Origin: Bacteroidetes bacterium UBA4414
GTDB lineage: Bacteria; Bacteroidota; Bacteroidia; Chitinophagales; Chitinophagaceae
NCBI GenBank assembly: GCA_002389765.1
Contig: DGQM01000006.1
Coordinates: 1 to 28,974, forward strand
Direction: 5' to 3'
Length of the DNA stretch: 28,974 nucleotides
The translations under genes and the position numbers were made by a program. This document shows, in pieces, positions 1 through 8,860 of the stretch (position 1 is the first letter of the stretch; each line of letters opens with the position of its first letter). The notes beneath the pieces are model-generated. The model had not been told where the DNA came from, did no database searches, and worked only from the letters and a program-made list of their open reading frames with translations.

Positions 1-3000
1 CGCTGGCGGTGTGTTTACCGTCAGCAAAGCACTAGCTGTAGTAGCTACAGGCGAGCAGGTACCACTTACAATACAACGATACAAACTGCTGCTCATACCC
101 GCTGTTGCAGCAGTGATGCTCATGCTGTTAGTGGTTACGTTTGTATATACACCTGTATTAGTCAGGTTGCTCCAGCTGCTACCGCCATTGGTACTCAACT
201 GCCATTGGTAGGTTAGCGCTGTGCCCGTTGCACTAACACTGTAGCTTGTATTACCACCTGCACATATTACCGTTGCTGTTGGCTGTGTTGTAATTGCAGG
301 AGCTGTATTGATGTTTAGTGTAGCTGCATTGCTGATCGCAGCCGGGGTACAAAGACCACTTACTACACAACGATATTGATACGTATTAAGACCTGCATTA
401 GTAGGTACAATAGACAATGTAGGCGTTTGAGCGTTGAAGTAAGCACCACCATTGCTAACATTTGCCCAACCACTACCTTGGTTTACCTGCCATTGATATG
501 TAAGGCCACTACCAGTACCAGCCACTGAGAATGTAGCTGTAACACCTGCACAAACTGTAACGTTGGAAGGATGAGTAGTAATTGCCGGCAATGTAAGTAT
601 ATTGAGTGCTGCACCGTTGCTTGTAGCAGATGGTACACATGTACCACTAACTACACAACGATACAAATATCCATTCATTGCCACAGTAGCACCGGTAAGC
701 GATAGTGTAGCAGTGGTTGCATTTGCATATACACCACCGTTTGTGATATTTGCATAACCGCTACCTGTATTTACCTGCCATTGATATGTAAGCCCTGTAC
801 CGGTAGCAGTAATATTAAATGAAGTGTTACCACCATCGCAAATAGTAGCTGCAAGAGGTTGGCTATACAGTACAGGAGATGTATATACAGTCAACGATGC
901 ACCCGATGTGCTAACAACTGTTGGCGTACATGAAGAACCTGTAGTAATACGGCACTGATACATGAAGCCATTCATACCAGGATTAACACCTGCTACTGAA
1001 AGCACATTGGTTGTAGCACCACTATATTGAGAACTGTTTGTAATAATAATATAACCACTGCCATAATCTGCATACCACTGATATGTAAGATTGGTGCCAA
1101 TAGCTGCAGTACTAAATGTAGCAGTAGTACCACTACATACTGTTTGAGCAACAGGTTGTGCAGTAACAATTGCAGGAGAATTTACAACCAATGTAACAGG
1201 TGTACCTGTAACTGAAGGACTACATGTACCGCTTACTACACAACGGTATTGATAACCATTCATGCTATAAGGTGCTGCAGTCAGATTAAGTGTGGCTGTT
1301 GTAGCATTACTATATACACCACCATTGGTGATATTAGCCCATGCACTACCTGTATTTTCCTGCCATTGATATGTAAGCGCAGTACCGGTAGCACCGATAG
1401 TAAAGCTTTGGTTATTTCCGGCACAAATTGTAGCGCCCGTAGCCTGTGTATTGATAACAGGAGAAGTATTAACTGTAAGTGTTACAATATTTGAAGTAAG
1501 TGAAGGGGTACAAGTACCACTTACTAAACAACGGTATTGATAACCGTTCATACTTGCAGGAGGATTGGTGAATGTAAGTCCACCGAAACCATTATTTGTA
1601 ATAACAGGATTTACACCCAGATTATTCCAGCCACTGCCTGTATTTTCCTGCCATTGGTAGCTAACACCGGTACCTGTAGCAACAGTAGAACAAGACGCTG
1701 TACCAGCAAGCGCGCATACCGTCATGCTGCTATTATCCGGCTGCACAAGTATAGCTGGCAATGAATTGACTGTAAGTGTAGCTGTAGAACTTGTAACTGA
1801 ACCACACGGTGTGTTAGAATATACAATACAATTGTATTGGTATCCGCTCATACCGATAGTAGCGCCTGTAATGGTAAGTGTACTTGTGGTTGCACCACTA
1901 TAAACACCACCATTGGCAACCGCCACAAAGCCACTACCTGTATTTACCTGCCACAAATATGCATTTGCATTAGACGCAGCTACTGAGAATGTAGTATTGC
2001 TACCTGCGCAAGTAGTACTGTTTGAAGGTTGTGTATTGATGACAGCCAAAGGAACTACCGTAAGCGAAACCTGATTAGTTTCTACTGTAGAACATGGTGT
2101 ATTAGCAGCTGCTGCACACTTATACAAATAACCATTCATAGCAGATGAAGGAGACGTAATAGTAAGTGTGTTAGTAGTAGCACCACCATATGTAGCATTA
2201 TTAGTAATAGCAGCATAACCGCTACCTGTATTTACATACCATTGATAACCTGTAGCATTAGCAACCGATGTAGTGAAAGATACATTTGGTGCGTTGTTAC
2301 ATACCACCTGATTAAGCGGTTGTGTATTAACAACAGGCGCAGGAACAATAGTAAGCGTTGCACTTGTAGATGTTGCTGATGGAGCACAAGTACCTGTTAC
2401 AACACAACGATATTGATAACCGTTCATTGTATTAGTAGCACTTGTAATGTTTAATGTAGCTGTTGTAGCATTACTGTACACACCACCATTTACTAAATTG
2501 GTAAATCCTGAACCATTATCAACCTGCCATTGGTAGCCAAGGCCCGCACCTGTAGATACTACAGTGAAGGTAGTATTTGTTGAAGAACAGATCGTACTAT
2601 TCGTTGGATTCGTACCAATTGCCGGTGCAGTATTTACTGTAAGCGTTGCTGCTGTTGACGGAGCAGATGAACCACTCGGGTTTGTAGCAATCACTCGGTA
2701 TAAATAACCATTCATACCTGTAGTGGCACCTGTAATATTCAAAGTAGCAGTTGTAGCATTGCTATAAACACCGCCGTTTGATATATCTGTATAACCACTA
2801 CCTGTATTTACCTGCCATGTATAGCTTGTAGGTGTATTGGTTGCTGTAGTTGTGAAACTAGTATTAGCTCCCGTACAGATAGCAACATTTGCAGGCGCTA
2901 CGCTAATGACAGGAGGTGTTGACTGAACTGTCAACGTAGCAGGATTACTATTAGCAACCGGCGTACAAGTACCTGATATTACACAGCGATACTGGTAGCT

Positions 3001-3210
3001 GTTCATAGCCAGCGTAACAGCAGTAAGGTTTAATGTAGCTGTGGTTGCATTACTATATATACCACCATTTGTGATATTTGCCCAACTACTACCTGTATTT
3101 TCCTGCCATTGGTATGCTATACCCGTAGCTGCTCCTGCAACTGTGAAAGATGTATTAGCACCTACACTTACAGTAACATTTGACGGATGAGACGAAACAG
3201 ATGGCGATGT
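1..3210 (-). repeat. Tandem Ig-like modules 4-14 (about 288-bp period)
   Basis: Eleven in-frame coding repeats. The conserved Trp codons lie at 3106, 2815, 2527, 2239, 1951, 1651, 1363, 1075, 778, 490 and 202 (lowest base of each codon). The spacings are 291, 288, 288, 288, 300, 288, 288, 297, 288 and 288 bp. Most units share the protein pattern C-x-G, YQWQ, NTGSG, NGGVYSN, YxYRC, SGTC. DNA similarity is visible by eye, for example around the Trp codon and the asparagine/glycine turn. The array continues beyond base 1. Confidence 0.9.
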
Positions 3211-5277
3211 ATATAAACTAAGTGCTACGGCAGATCTTGATGAGCCTACACATTCTGTAGACTGATAATGCATTATACCATTAAATGCCCTGTAAGTAAA
3301 TGTAGTGCTAAATGGGTATAATTTACCTACACCAAGATACATAGTGATATCGGCATTACTGGCAAGAACACTACCACCTGTTAAGCTTGATGTGTAATTA
3401 AGACCTCCACCACTAGTGTTAGTAATATAAAATGCATAGGTTTGACCAGAATTGAGTGCCAAGGAGAAGTTGATACCCAATGGTGTTGCAATTCCATTTC
3501 CTAAAGATGTAAGTGAACTATTTGTACCTAATAAAGTCCAAGCCGCACTATTAGTTTCGCTACCTACATAAGTACCTACTTTGTAGTATATTTCATAAGC
3601 TGCTGTTGTACTTCCATATATGTCGGCTGAGAAACCTGAAACAATAATATTTGTTGAAGGCAACACATCAAACATTACCCCCCTAGAGCCATTATTAGAA
3701 TTAAACGGTGTAGACAATGAGCCTGCCCCAACAACAATTGTAGGTTCTGCATAATAAGTAGCCGCAGATGACACAGGATTGATAGTAAGCGTTGTGCCCG
3801 AACCTAAATAGTTGCCTGCTGAAGCTGCATCGTACCATTTAACTGTACCACCCGAAGAAACGGTTGCCCCCACAGAACCAGAACCACCAACGCAAGCAAT
3901 GCCCGGAGTTGTACCTGTAATTGTAGGCAATGGCACAGTTGTAAGTGTAGCACTTGCAGATGCAGATGATGTACCACAAGCATTGGTAGCTGTAGCACGA
4001 TACTGATATGTATTCATACCGGCTGTAGCGCCTGTGATATTCAACGTAGCAGTAGTAGCATTGCTATACACACCACCATTGGAAATATTCGTAAATCCAC
4101 TACCGGTATTTACCTGCCATTGATATGATGTTGGTGTATTACTTGCAGCTACAGTGAGAGTTGTATTACCTCCTACACAAACAGCTTTACTACTTGGGTC
4201 TGTTGATATCGTTGGGGCAGTACCCATGCTGAGCGTTGCGGCTGTTGATGCCGCTGAAGTACCGCAAGAATTAGTAGCAGTAGCTCTGTATTGATAGCCT
4301 GCCATACCTGCGGTAACACCGGTAATATTCATAGTAGCAGCAGTAACATTGCTATATACACCACCATTAGTGAGGTTTGTAAAACCACCACCATTATCTA
4401 CCTGCCATTGGTATGATGTTGGTGTATTGCTACCTGCTACTGTAAAGCTGGCATTCCCCCCCACACAAGCAGAGGCATTACTTGGATTTGTTGTAATACC
4501 AGGAGCACTGTTGACCGTAAGAGTAGCGCCTGAAGATGGAGAAGATGTACCGGTGCCATTTGTTGCAGTAGCACGATACACATAACCACTCATCCCCGCG
4601 GTAGCACCTGTGATATTCATCGTAGCAGCTGTAACGTTGCTATACACACCACCATTAGAAAGGTTTGAATAACCGCTACCTGTATTTACCTGCCACTGAT
4701 ATGATGTAGGCGTATTGCTTGCTGCAACTGTAAAGCTGGTATTATTACCAGCACAAACTGATGCAGAAGATGGGTTGGTTGTAATAGCAGGTGCAGCACT
4801 TAAAGATACCGCGGTATATGTAACAGTATATGTAAGACCTGTAGATACACTTACAGCCAATAAGTTAAAAAAAGATGTACTTGTAACAGCACCAAATGTG
4901 GAAGTATAACAACTGAGTGTGCCAAAGTTGCCACTTCCGGCTGTGGTTGCCACACACATACCTCCTAAAGTTTGAAGACTGAAAGTAGTAGTAGAGCCAG
5001 ATGTTACGTATGAAATAGCTGTAATCTGGACACTGGAACCAACATTAATATACCATGCATCCTGTGGGTCGCCTGGTGTACTAGCAACACCACTAACAGT
5101 ATATGTACCTGCGGAGTTGATATTCAACGTGGGCGGAGAGCCAACAAGATCTGGCAAATCTGCACCCTCGCTATAAAGTGAGGTTTGTGCTTGCGATGAT
5201 AGTGATAGCAATAGCAAAAATGCCGTCATTACATTTCTGATTGCCGCGGTTTTGTTTTTAAGTCTAAATCTGACCAT
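1..5277 (-). CDS. Giant secreted Ig-like repeat protein (partial, C-terminus outside window)
   Basis: The frame is open from an ATG at 5277 to base 1, giving 1759 codons with no stop seen; the C-terminus lies beyond the left edge. The first ~31 residues form a signal peptide (basic start, Leu/Ser-rich core, ending SSQAQ). Residues ~32-160 form a distinct N-terminal domain. Fourteen Ig-like modules follow, with the conserved Trp (YQWQ) at about residues 195, 291, 387, 724, 821, 917, 1013, 1109, 1209, 1305, 1401, 1500, 1596 and 1692. Each module has a B-strand CxG motif, the C-strand Trp, an NGGVYSN turn and an F-strand YxYR[C/A] motif. A non-matching segment (~residues 449-689) separates modules 3 and 4. 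The composition is rich in Thr, Ser, Asn and Gly. Such proteins in Bacteroidota are usually exported by T9SS and act as cell-surface adhesins or matrix proteins. That role is inferred, because the expected sorting domain is not in view. It lies downstream of a terminator, so it is probably transcribed separately from the TonB operon. Confidence 0.9.
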   Translation of the reverse strand, partial: MVRFRLKNKTAAIRNVMTAFLLLLSLSSQAQTSLYSEGADLPDLVGSPPTLNINSAGTYTVSGVASTPGDPQDAWYINVGSSVQITAISYVTSGSTTTFSLQTLGGMCVATTAGSGNFGTLSCYTSTFGAVTSTSFFNLLAVSVSTGLTYTVTYTAVSLSAAPAITTNPSSASVCAGNNTSFTVAASNTPTSYQWQVNTGSGYSNLSNGGVYSNVTAATMNITGATAGMSGYVYRATATNGTGTSSPSSGATLTVNSAPGITTNPSNASACVGGNASFTVAGSNTPTSYQWQVDNGGGFTNLTNGGVYSNVTAATMNITGVTAGMAGYQYRATATNSCGTSAASTAATLSMGTAPTISTDPSSKAVCVGGNTTLTVAASNTPTSYQWQVNTGSGFTNISNGGVYSNATTATLNITGATAGMNTYQYRATATNACGTSSASASATLTTVPLPTITGTTPGIACVGGSGSVGATVSSGGTVKWYDAASAGNYLGSGTTLTINPVSSAATYYAEPTIVVGAGSLSTPFNSNNGSRGVMFDVLPSTNIIVSGFSADIYGSTTAAYEIYYKVGTYVGSETNSAAWTLLGTNSSLTSLGNGIATPLGINFSLALNSGQTYAFYITNTSGGGLNYTSSLTGGSVLASNADITMYLGVGKLYPFSTTFTYRAFNGIMHYQSTECVGSSRSAVALSLYTSPSVSSHPSNVTVSVGANTSFTVAGAATGIAYQWQENTGSSWANITNGGIYSNATTATLNLTAVTLAMNSYQYRCVISGTCTPVANSNPATLTVQSTPPVISVAPANVAICTGANTSFTTTATNTPTSYTWQVNTGSGYTDISNGGVYSNATTATLNITGATTGMNGYLYRVIATNPSGSSAPSTAATLTVNTAPAIGTNPTNSTICSSTNTTFTVVSTGAGLGYQWQVDNGSGFTNLVNGGVYSNATTATLNITSATNTMNGYQYRCVVTGTCAPSATSTSATLTIVPAPVVNTQPLNQVVCNNAPNVSFTTSVANATGYQWYVNTGSGYAAITNNATYGGATTNTLTITSPSSAMNGYLYKCAAAANTPCSTVETNQVSLTVVPLAVINTQPSNSTTCAGSNTTFSVAASNANAYLWQVNTGSGFVAVANGGVYSGATTSTLTITGATIGMSGYQYNCIVYSNTPCGSVTSSTATLTVNSLPAILVQPDNSSMTVCALAGTASCSTVATGTGVSYQWQENTGSGWNNLGVNPVITNNGFGGLTFTNPPASMNGYQYRCLVSGTCTPSLTSNIVTLTVNTSPVINTQATGATICAGNNQSFTIGATGTALTYQWQENTGSAWANITNGGVYSNATTATLNLTAAPYSMNGYQYRCVVSGTCSPSVTGTPVTLVVNSPAIVTAQPVAQTVCSGTTATFSTAAIGTNLTYQWYADYGSGYIIITNSSQYSGATTNVLSVAGVNPGMNGFMYQCRITTGSSCTPTVVSTSGASLTVYTSPVLYSQPLAATICDGGNTSFNITATGTGLTYQWQVNTGSGYANITNGGVYANATTATLSLTGATVAMNGYLYRCVVSGTCVPSATSNGAALNILTLPAITTHPSNVTVCAGVTATFSVAGTGSGLTYQWQVNQGSGWANVSNGGAYFNAQTPTLSIVPTNAGLNTYQYRCVVSGLCTPAAISNAATLNINTAPAITTQPTATVICAGGNTSYSVSATGTALTYQWQLSTNGGSSWSNLTNTGVYTNVTTNSMSITAATAGMSSSLYRCIVSGTCSPVATTASALLTVNTPPA
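3211..3933 (-). other. Non-repeat module inside the adhesin (Ig_7-like domain with an insertion)
   Basis: About 241 codons that break the 288-bp rhythm. The first part reads like an Ig_7-type domain (CVGGSGSV, VKWYDAAS, ATYYAE). The matching end of that domain type (ECVGSSRSAVALS) appears only about 160 residues later. Between them is a separate beta-rich segment (FDVLPSTN, YEIYYKVG, TYAFYITN). From knowledge of Bacteroidota secreted proteins, an Ig_7-like domain split after YYAE by an inserted beta-sandwich is a recurring arrangement. Assigning it here is by eye. Confidence 0.6.
3934..4797 (-). repeat. Tandem Ig-like modules 1-3 (exact 288-bp period)
   Basis: Three in-frame coding repeats with Trp codons at 4693, 4405 and 4117, each exactly 288 bp apart. 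They differ from most modules to the C-terminal side: the F strand reads YxYRATATN instead of YxYRCVVSG, so the usual F-strand cysteine is missing. Confidence 0.85.
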
Positions 5278-5315
5278 ATGTGGGGTTTTAACTTTTTTTA
5301 CAATTGATTATTGCT

Positions 5316-5339
5316 CTTAATCAACAATTATTGATTAAG
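5316..5339. repeat. Perfect 9-bp inverted repeat in the adhesin leader
   Basis: The arms CTTAATCAA (5316-5324) and TTGATTAAG (5331-5339) are perfectly complementary around a 6-nt AT-only-but-one spacer. A further direct copy of the half-site, ATTGATTA, lies at 5303-5310. The site is 39-62 nt upstream of the adhesin start, within the presumed 5' leader. It could be a regulator binding site or a weak mRNA hairpin; the sequence does not decide which. Confidence 0.5.
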
Positions 5340-5393
5340 CAAAACGCACATAAGAGTATTTTTAATGCTAATTAAGTAAACAGATAATCCGTA

Positions 5394-5425
5394 TAAAAAT
5401 ACGATGTGATACCCGTTTTTTCAAC
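5394..5425 (-). promoter_or_regulatory. Possible housekeeping promoter for the adhesin
   Basis: Read on the minus strand, GTTG (5425-5422) and TATTTTTA (5401-5394) are separated by 20 nt. This resembles the Bacteroidota primary-sigma pattern (TTTG, about 19-21 nt, TAnnTTTG), with one mismatch in each element. It lies ~117 nt upstream of the adhesin ATG. The region 5278-5576 has no gene; apart from this, the inverted repeat and the terminator at 5518-5542, I see nothing else in it. Confidence 0.3.
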
Positions 5426-5517
5426 ATATTTCATTAAATAAACTAAATGTATTTTAACTACTGATTGTTCTTTTGGGATAGATTAAAAATAATTAACCAA
5501 AAGTTATTATTAATTAC

Positions 5518-5542
5518 AAAAAAAGGGTGACAACCGCCACCC
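5518..5542 (-). terminator. Rho-independent terminator of the TonB/DUF4249 operon
   Basis: On the minus strand, GGGTGGC pairs with GTCACCC (7 bp including one G-T pair) around a GGTT loop and is followed directly by seven T residues. It lies 35 nt after the stop codon of the last DUF4249 gene and separates that operon from the adhesin gene. Confidence 0.85.
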
Positions 5543-5576
5543 TCTTTGATCTATGTCAAATGTAAAAAATAAAATA

Positions 5577-6485
5577 TCACTTCACTTCTACAGCATCATA
5601 ACTGAGAACACTGAAGACACCGTAACCGTTTTTCACATTGGTGTGTATGTTTGTTGGCTCTGAAAAAGGATTATCTCCATTCTCTGTAGCAAACTGATAT
5701 GTTTTTCTGTATTTAAAATAATCTTCGGTAACATGTTGCAGTGCTACGACTACTCTATATATGACACCTCCGCTGTTATACGGCTCTGCATAAGTGCTAT
5801 TAACAAAAACACGCAGCTCCTTTGTTGTGCCATTAAACAATGCATCGCGTATAAAGATAGCATTCCCATTGAGGCAGGTATTCTGGTCTATCTGTTCGTT
5901 CGATACACTTTCGATACTCGCATCTACGGTATTAATACAAGAGCTGTAATACATAGTTGTGTCGCCTGATATATTGTCTTTTGTAAAACTGAGGATGTAG
6001 TAGTCTCCCAACGATACCGGATCTTTGAACGTAATGCGCAATTCGTCCTGTGGCAACCCGTCTGCATCCAGTCTTACCTTTTGTATGCGTTGCATGCTCT
6101 CTATCTTTACAAAAGACGGCACAACAGTTGATGAGCTTGCTTCCTGATAGCCAGGTGCATTCACCTTCACTTCGTACTTGCCACCATCCTCTGCAATCGT
6201 CCTTGAATTGTAGCTATTGATGTTAGCATCGTACCTCATGGTATCTACCACTTTGCCACTTTTCAACAAGAGTACTTGTGCATCTTTTACAGAAAGATCT
6301 TGCCCTTTTTTATATTTCAGAATACTTATAGACTTGCCTACACTTACCCGCATGGTATCTCCCACTTCGGTATCGCTGTTTACCACCAGTAGCGGTGTGT
6401 ACTCGGGTACTTTTACGGTAATTTCTTTTTCGCAGGATGTGAGTGCTACCGTAGCTAACAATGCTGCTATATAATGACGTTTCAT
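5577..6485 (-). CDS. DUF4249 family lipoprotein (second copy)
   Basis: 302 residues. A short lipoprotein signal ends in the lipobox LTSC (Cys18). The mature protein begins CEKEITV, a basic/acidic stretch just after the lipidated Cys that resembles the surface-export signal described for Bacteroidota lipoproteins. The body (LLVVNSDTEVGD, then beta-rich sequence, and a C-terminal DYFKYRKTY / NPFSEPTNIHTNVKNGYGVF stretch) matches the DUF4249 family. These proteins are often encoded beside TonB-dependent receptors and have no established function. It is the last gene of the operon, 22 bp after the second receptor and 35 bp before the terminator. By analogy with SusD-type lids I infer a surface partner of that receptor, but it is not a SusD homologue. 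It contains two additional cysteines around residues 183-204. Confidence 0.85.
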   Translation of the reverse strand: MKRHYIAALLATVALTSCEKEITVKVPEYTPLLVVNSDTEVGDTMRVSVGKSISILKYKKGQDLSVKDAQVLLLKSGKVVDTMRYDANINSYNSRTIAEDGGKYEVKVNAPGYQEASSSTVVPSFVKIESMQRIQKVRLDADGLPQDELRITFKDPVSLGDYYILSFTKDNISGDTTMYYSSCINTVDASIESVSNEQIDQNTCLNGNAIFIRDALFNGTTKELRVFVNSTYAEPYNSGGVIYRVVVALQHVTEDYFKYRKTYQFATENGDNPFSEPTNIHTNVKNGYGVFSVLSYDAVEVK

Positions 6486-6507
6486 ATTATCTACTTTATA
6501 ATGGTGA

Positions 6508-8805
6508 TTAAAATTTGAATTGATAACTGATAGATGGAATAATAGGGAACAGACTCATTTGTTTGAACACCGCATTACCCTGACTGTTTGTAGAACTGTA
6601 TATGTAGAACGGATTGCGACGGTTGTATACATTGTATGCACTGATAACCCATGCACGTTCCCAGTTTTTACGTTGCTTTGAAAACTTGATGCTTACATCT
6701 GCACGGTGGTAAGAAGGCATACGATAACCATTCCGTTCACCATATACCTGCACATTGCTACCATCAGGGCCGGTATAATTGCCAACAGGCAGTGTGATAG
6801 CATTACCGGTACCATATACCCATTCGGCACTTACTTCTACATTTTTAGCCAACTCATATATAGCAGCTATTTTAAAATCGTGCCTTCTATCATAGCGATA
6901 AGGAAACTCTTTACCACCGTTCAGGTTATCAAACTGGCGTTTTGTCCAAGAAAGTGTATAGCCCATCAAGCCGGTTACCCTACCCTTCTTCTTCTGAAAG
7001 AACAATTCGCCACCATAGCTTTTACCTTTTCCTATTTCTACTTTGTCTTCCCAATTGCTACCGGGATTAAAGAAACTTGCGCCTTCTTTATACTCCAGCA
7101 CATTGTCCATTGTTTTATAATAGCCTTCCAGCGACACTTCAATACCAGTAAAGTATGTATATGCCAAGCCTGCTGCACCCTGATAAGATTTTTGCATAGG
7201 CACCCTTGCCGTTACCGGCACCCACAAATCTGTTGGCAAGCCAATAGAAGAGTTGGTAAGCAGATGTATAAACTGATTCATTTGCACAAACGATGCTTTC
7301 GCACTCAGTTTGTCGTTTATAAGGTATCGAGCGGCTACACGTGGTTGTATGGCATGGTAAAACTTATCCTGTACCATAAAGCCCGTCCAGTGTATACCAA
7401 GGTTTGCTTTCAGTTTTGATGATATTCTGATATCATCTTCAACATATGCATCTATCTCACCTGCATGAATATCCTTTGTAGCAATGGTGGTGTCTTGTTT
7501 AAAGCCTACTGCTGCTACCCTTGTTTGTTGTGCGCCGGGCTTGTAGGTATGATTTACATAGCCTACGCCTGTCTTTATATAGTGATTAGGATGCGGAATG
7601 TAATCGAAATCGTATTTAACAGCTTTGTCATTGATACCGGAAGAGTATTTCAGATAAAACTCATCATTAGACCCCGAGAAGGTACTCTTAGTTTGTGTTG
7701 AAACTATAAATCTGTACTGGCTGTAATATGCAGTAAGGTTACCAAATAGTTTGTTGCTGTATTCATGATTCCAACGCGCTACGGTTGTGATGTTTCCCCA
7801 TTTCAGATCTGTATTAAAAGATGAACTGAGCGAATTGCCGTCTTCCTGTTTTTGTTTTGCATAAAACTTATCGTCGCCCAGATAACCACTTATATATAGG
7901 TGATCTTTCTTAGTAAGCTTAAAGTTAACCTTACCATTAAGATCATAGAAATAATAACCACCTTTGAAATTGCCTTTGATAAAGGGTTTAGCTATGATAT
8001 CGTAATATGTTCTTCTGCCCGATATCATAAAAGAAGACTTACCCTTTTGTATAGGCCCCTCGAGCGTAAGCCTGGAAGCTATAAGCCCTATACCACCTTC
8101 GCCATGCAGTTTATTCTTATTACCTTCTTTCATATTAATATCTAACACAGAAGAAAGGCGACCACCATAGCGTGCAGGAAAACCACCTTTTACCAATTCT
8201 ACACTACGAATGGCATCTGCATTAAATACACTGAAGAAACCAAACAGGTGACTCGCATTGTACACAGGCACACCGTCAAGCAGTATCAGATTTTGGTCTG
8301 GTCCGCCGCCACGTACATAAAAGCCCGAAGAACCTTCGTTACCTGCCTGTACACCGGGTAACAGCTGTATTGCCTTCAACACGTCTACCTCGCCAAGAAA
8401 TGCAGGCAGCGATTTGATGGTTTGTATAGGCAGGTCGATAGCACTCATTTGTGTACGCTCTTGTATTGCATCTTTCTTGCTGGTGATGACTACTTCTTTC
8501 ATCTCTTTGGCAGATTCCAATTCAATGTTCAGTGTAGTATTTTGCTTCAGGCTGATGTCTTTTGAAAAAGTGGCATAGCCAACATAAGAAGCTTTCAGCT
8601 TAACATCTTCTGCCTGTATGGTAATAGAATAGAAGCCAAAAGCATTGGTTGCAGTACCAATATTTTTTTCAGGAATAAAAACCGTTGCGCCAATCAGGCG
8701 TTCACCGCTTTTCTTTTCCGTTACATACCCGCTGATGGTAACTTGTTGCGCCCATAGAGCCAGCGGCATCAGGAAAGTAAGTAGCAATAAAATGCGTTGT
8801 TTCAT
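6508..8805 (-). CDS. TonB-dependent receptor without STN domain
   Basis: 765 residues; outer-membrane transporter. Signal peptide ~1-19 (ending LWAQ), a carboxypeptidase-regulatory-like beta-sandwich ~21-107 (VTISGYVTEKKSGERLIGATVF), a plug domain ~115-235 (LPGVQAGNEGSSGFYVRGGG, LLDGVPVYNASH, ARYGGRLSSVLDI) and a 22-strand-type barrel ending in FKF with a terminal Phe. It is clearly paralogous to the receptor at 9927-12509: the plug motifs LDGVP, FGF and RYGGRLSSV match. It lacks the STN signalling domain, so it cannot itself signal to FecR in the usual way. It is followed 22 bp later by its presumed lipoprotein partner. The gap before it is 50 bp and carries a copy of the ECF-type promoter motif, so it may have its own transcript. 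The ligand cannot be told from sequence. Confidence 0.92.
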   Translation of the reverse strand: MKQRILLLLTFLMPLALWAQQVTISGYVTEKKSGERLIGATVFIPEKNIGTATNAFGFYSITIQAEDVKLKASYVGYATFSKDISLKQNTTLNIELESAKEMKEVVITSKKDAIQERTQMSAIDLPIQTIKSLPAFLGEVDVLKAIQLLPGVQAGNEGSSGFYVRGGGPDQNLILLDGVPVYNASHLFGFFSVFNADAIRSVELVKGGFPARYGGRLSSVLDINMKEGNKNKLHGEGGIGLIASRLTLEGPIQKGKSSFMISGRRTYYDIIAKPFIKGNFKGGYYFYDLNGKVNFKLTKKDHLYISGYLGDDKFYAKQKQEDGNSLSSSFNTDLKWGNITTVARWNHEYSNKLFGNLTAYYSQYRFIVSTQTKSTFSGSNDEFYLKYSSGINDKAVKYDFDYIPHPNHYIKTGVGYVNHTYKPGAQQTRVAAVGFKQDTTIATKDIHAGEIDAYVEDDIRISSKLKANLGIHWTGFMVQDKFYHAIQPRVAARYLINDKLSAKASFVQMNQFIHLLTNSSIGLPTDLWVPVTARVPMQKSYQGAAGLAYTYFTGIEVSLEGYYKTMDNVLEYKEGASFFNPGSNWEDKVEIGKGKSYGGELFFQKKKGRVTGLMGYTLSWTKRQFDNLNGGKEFPYRYDRRHDFKIAAIYELAKNVEVSAEWVYGTGNAITLPVGNYTGPDGSNVQVYGERNGYRMPSYHRADVSIKFSKQRKNWERAWVISAYNVYNRRNPFYIYSSTNSQGNAVFKQMSLFPIIPSISYQFKF

Positions 8806-8830
8806 GTACTATCGTGTTGTATTTGATAGT

Positions 8831-8860
8831 AAAACGCACAATGATTCAATTACCCCTATT
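8831..8860 (-). promoter_or_regulatory. Predicted ECF promoter before the second TonB receptor
   Basis: On the minus strand, TAGGGGTA (8858-8851), then exactly 15 nt, then GTTTT (8835-8831). The second element ends 25 nt before the receptor start. The TAG of the first element is the stop codon of the upstream DUF4249 gene. The same two-part pattern precedes sigma, FecR and the T9SS protein gene. Confidence 0.6.

Noticed and set aside
1027..1764. Cys/Thr-rich plus-strand reading frames in the adhesin region
   Set aside because: They are antisense shadows of the repetitive minus-strand coding sequence. Their Cys-rich look comes from reading ACA/GTA-type repeat codons in reverse. There is no start context or family resemblance.
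1..4797. Regularly spaced repeats as a possible CRISPR array or satellite DNA
   Set aside because: The period is 288 bp and strictly in frame, the units diverge mainly at the protein level and translate to Ig-like domains. There are no short identical repeats with unique spacers.
5394..5425. A fifth copy of the ECF motif before the adhesin (ACGGGTA on the minus strand)
   Set aside because: Only three G residues are present and no GTTWY follows at 15 nt, so the adhesin is not assigned to the sigma regulon.
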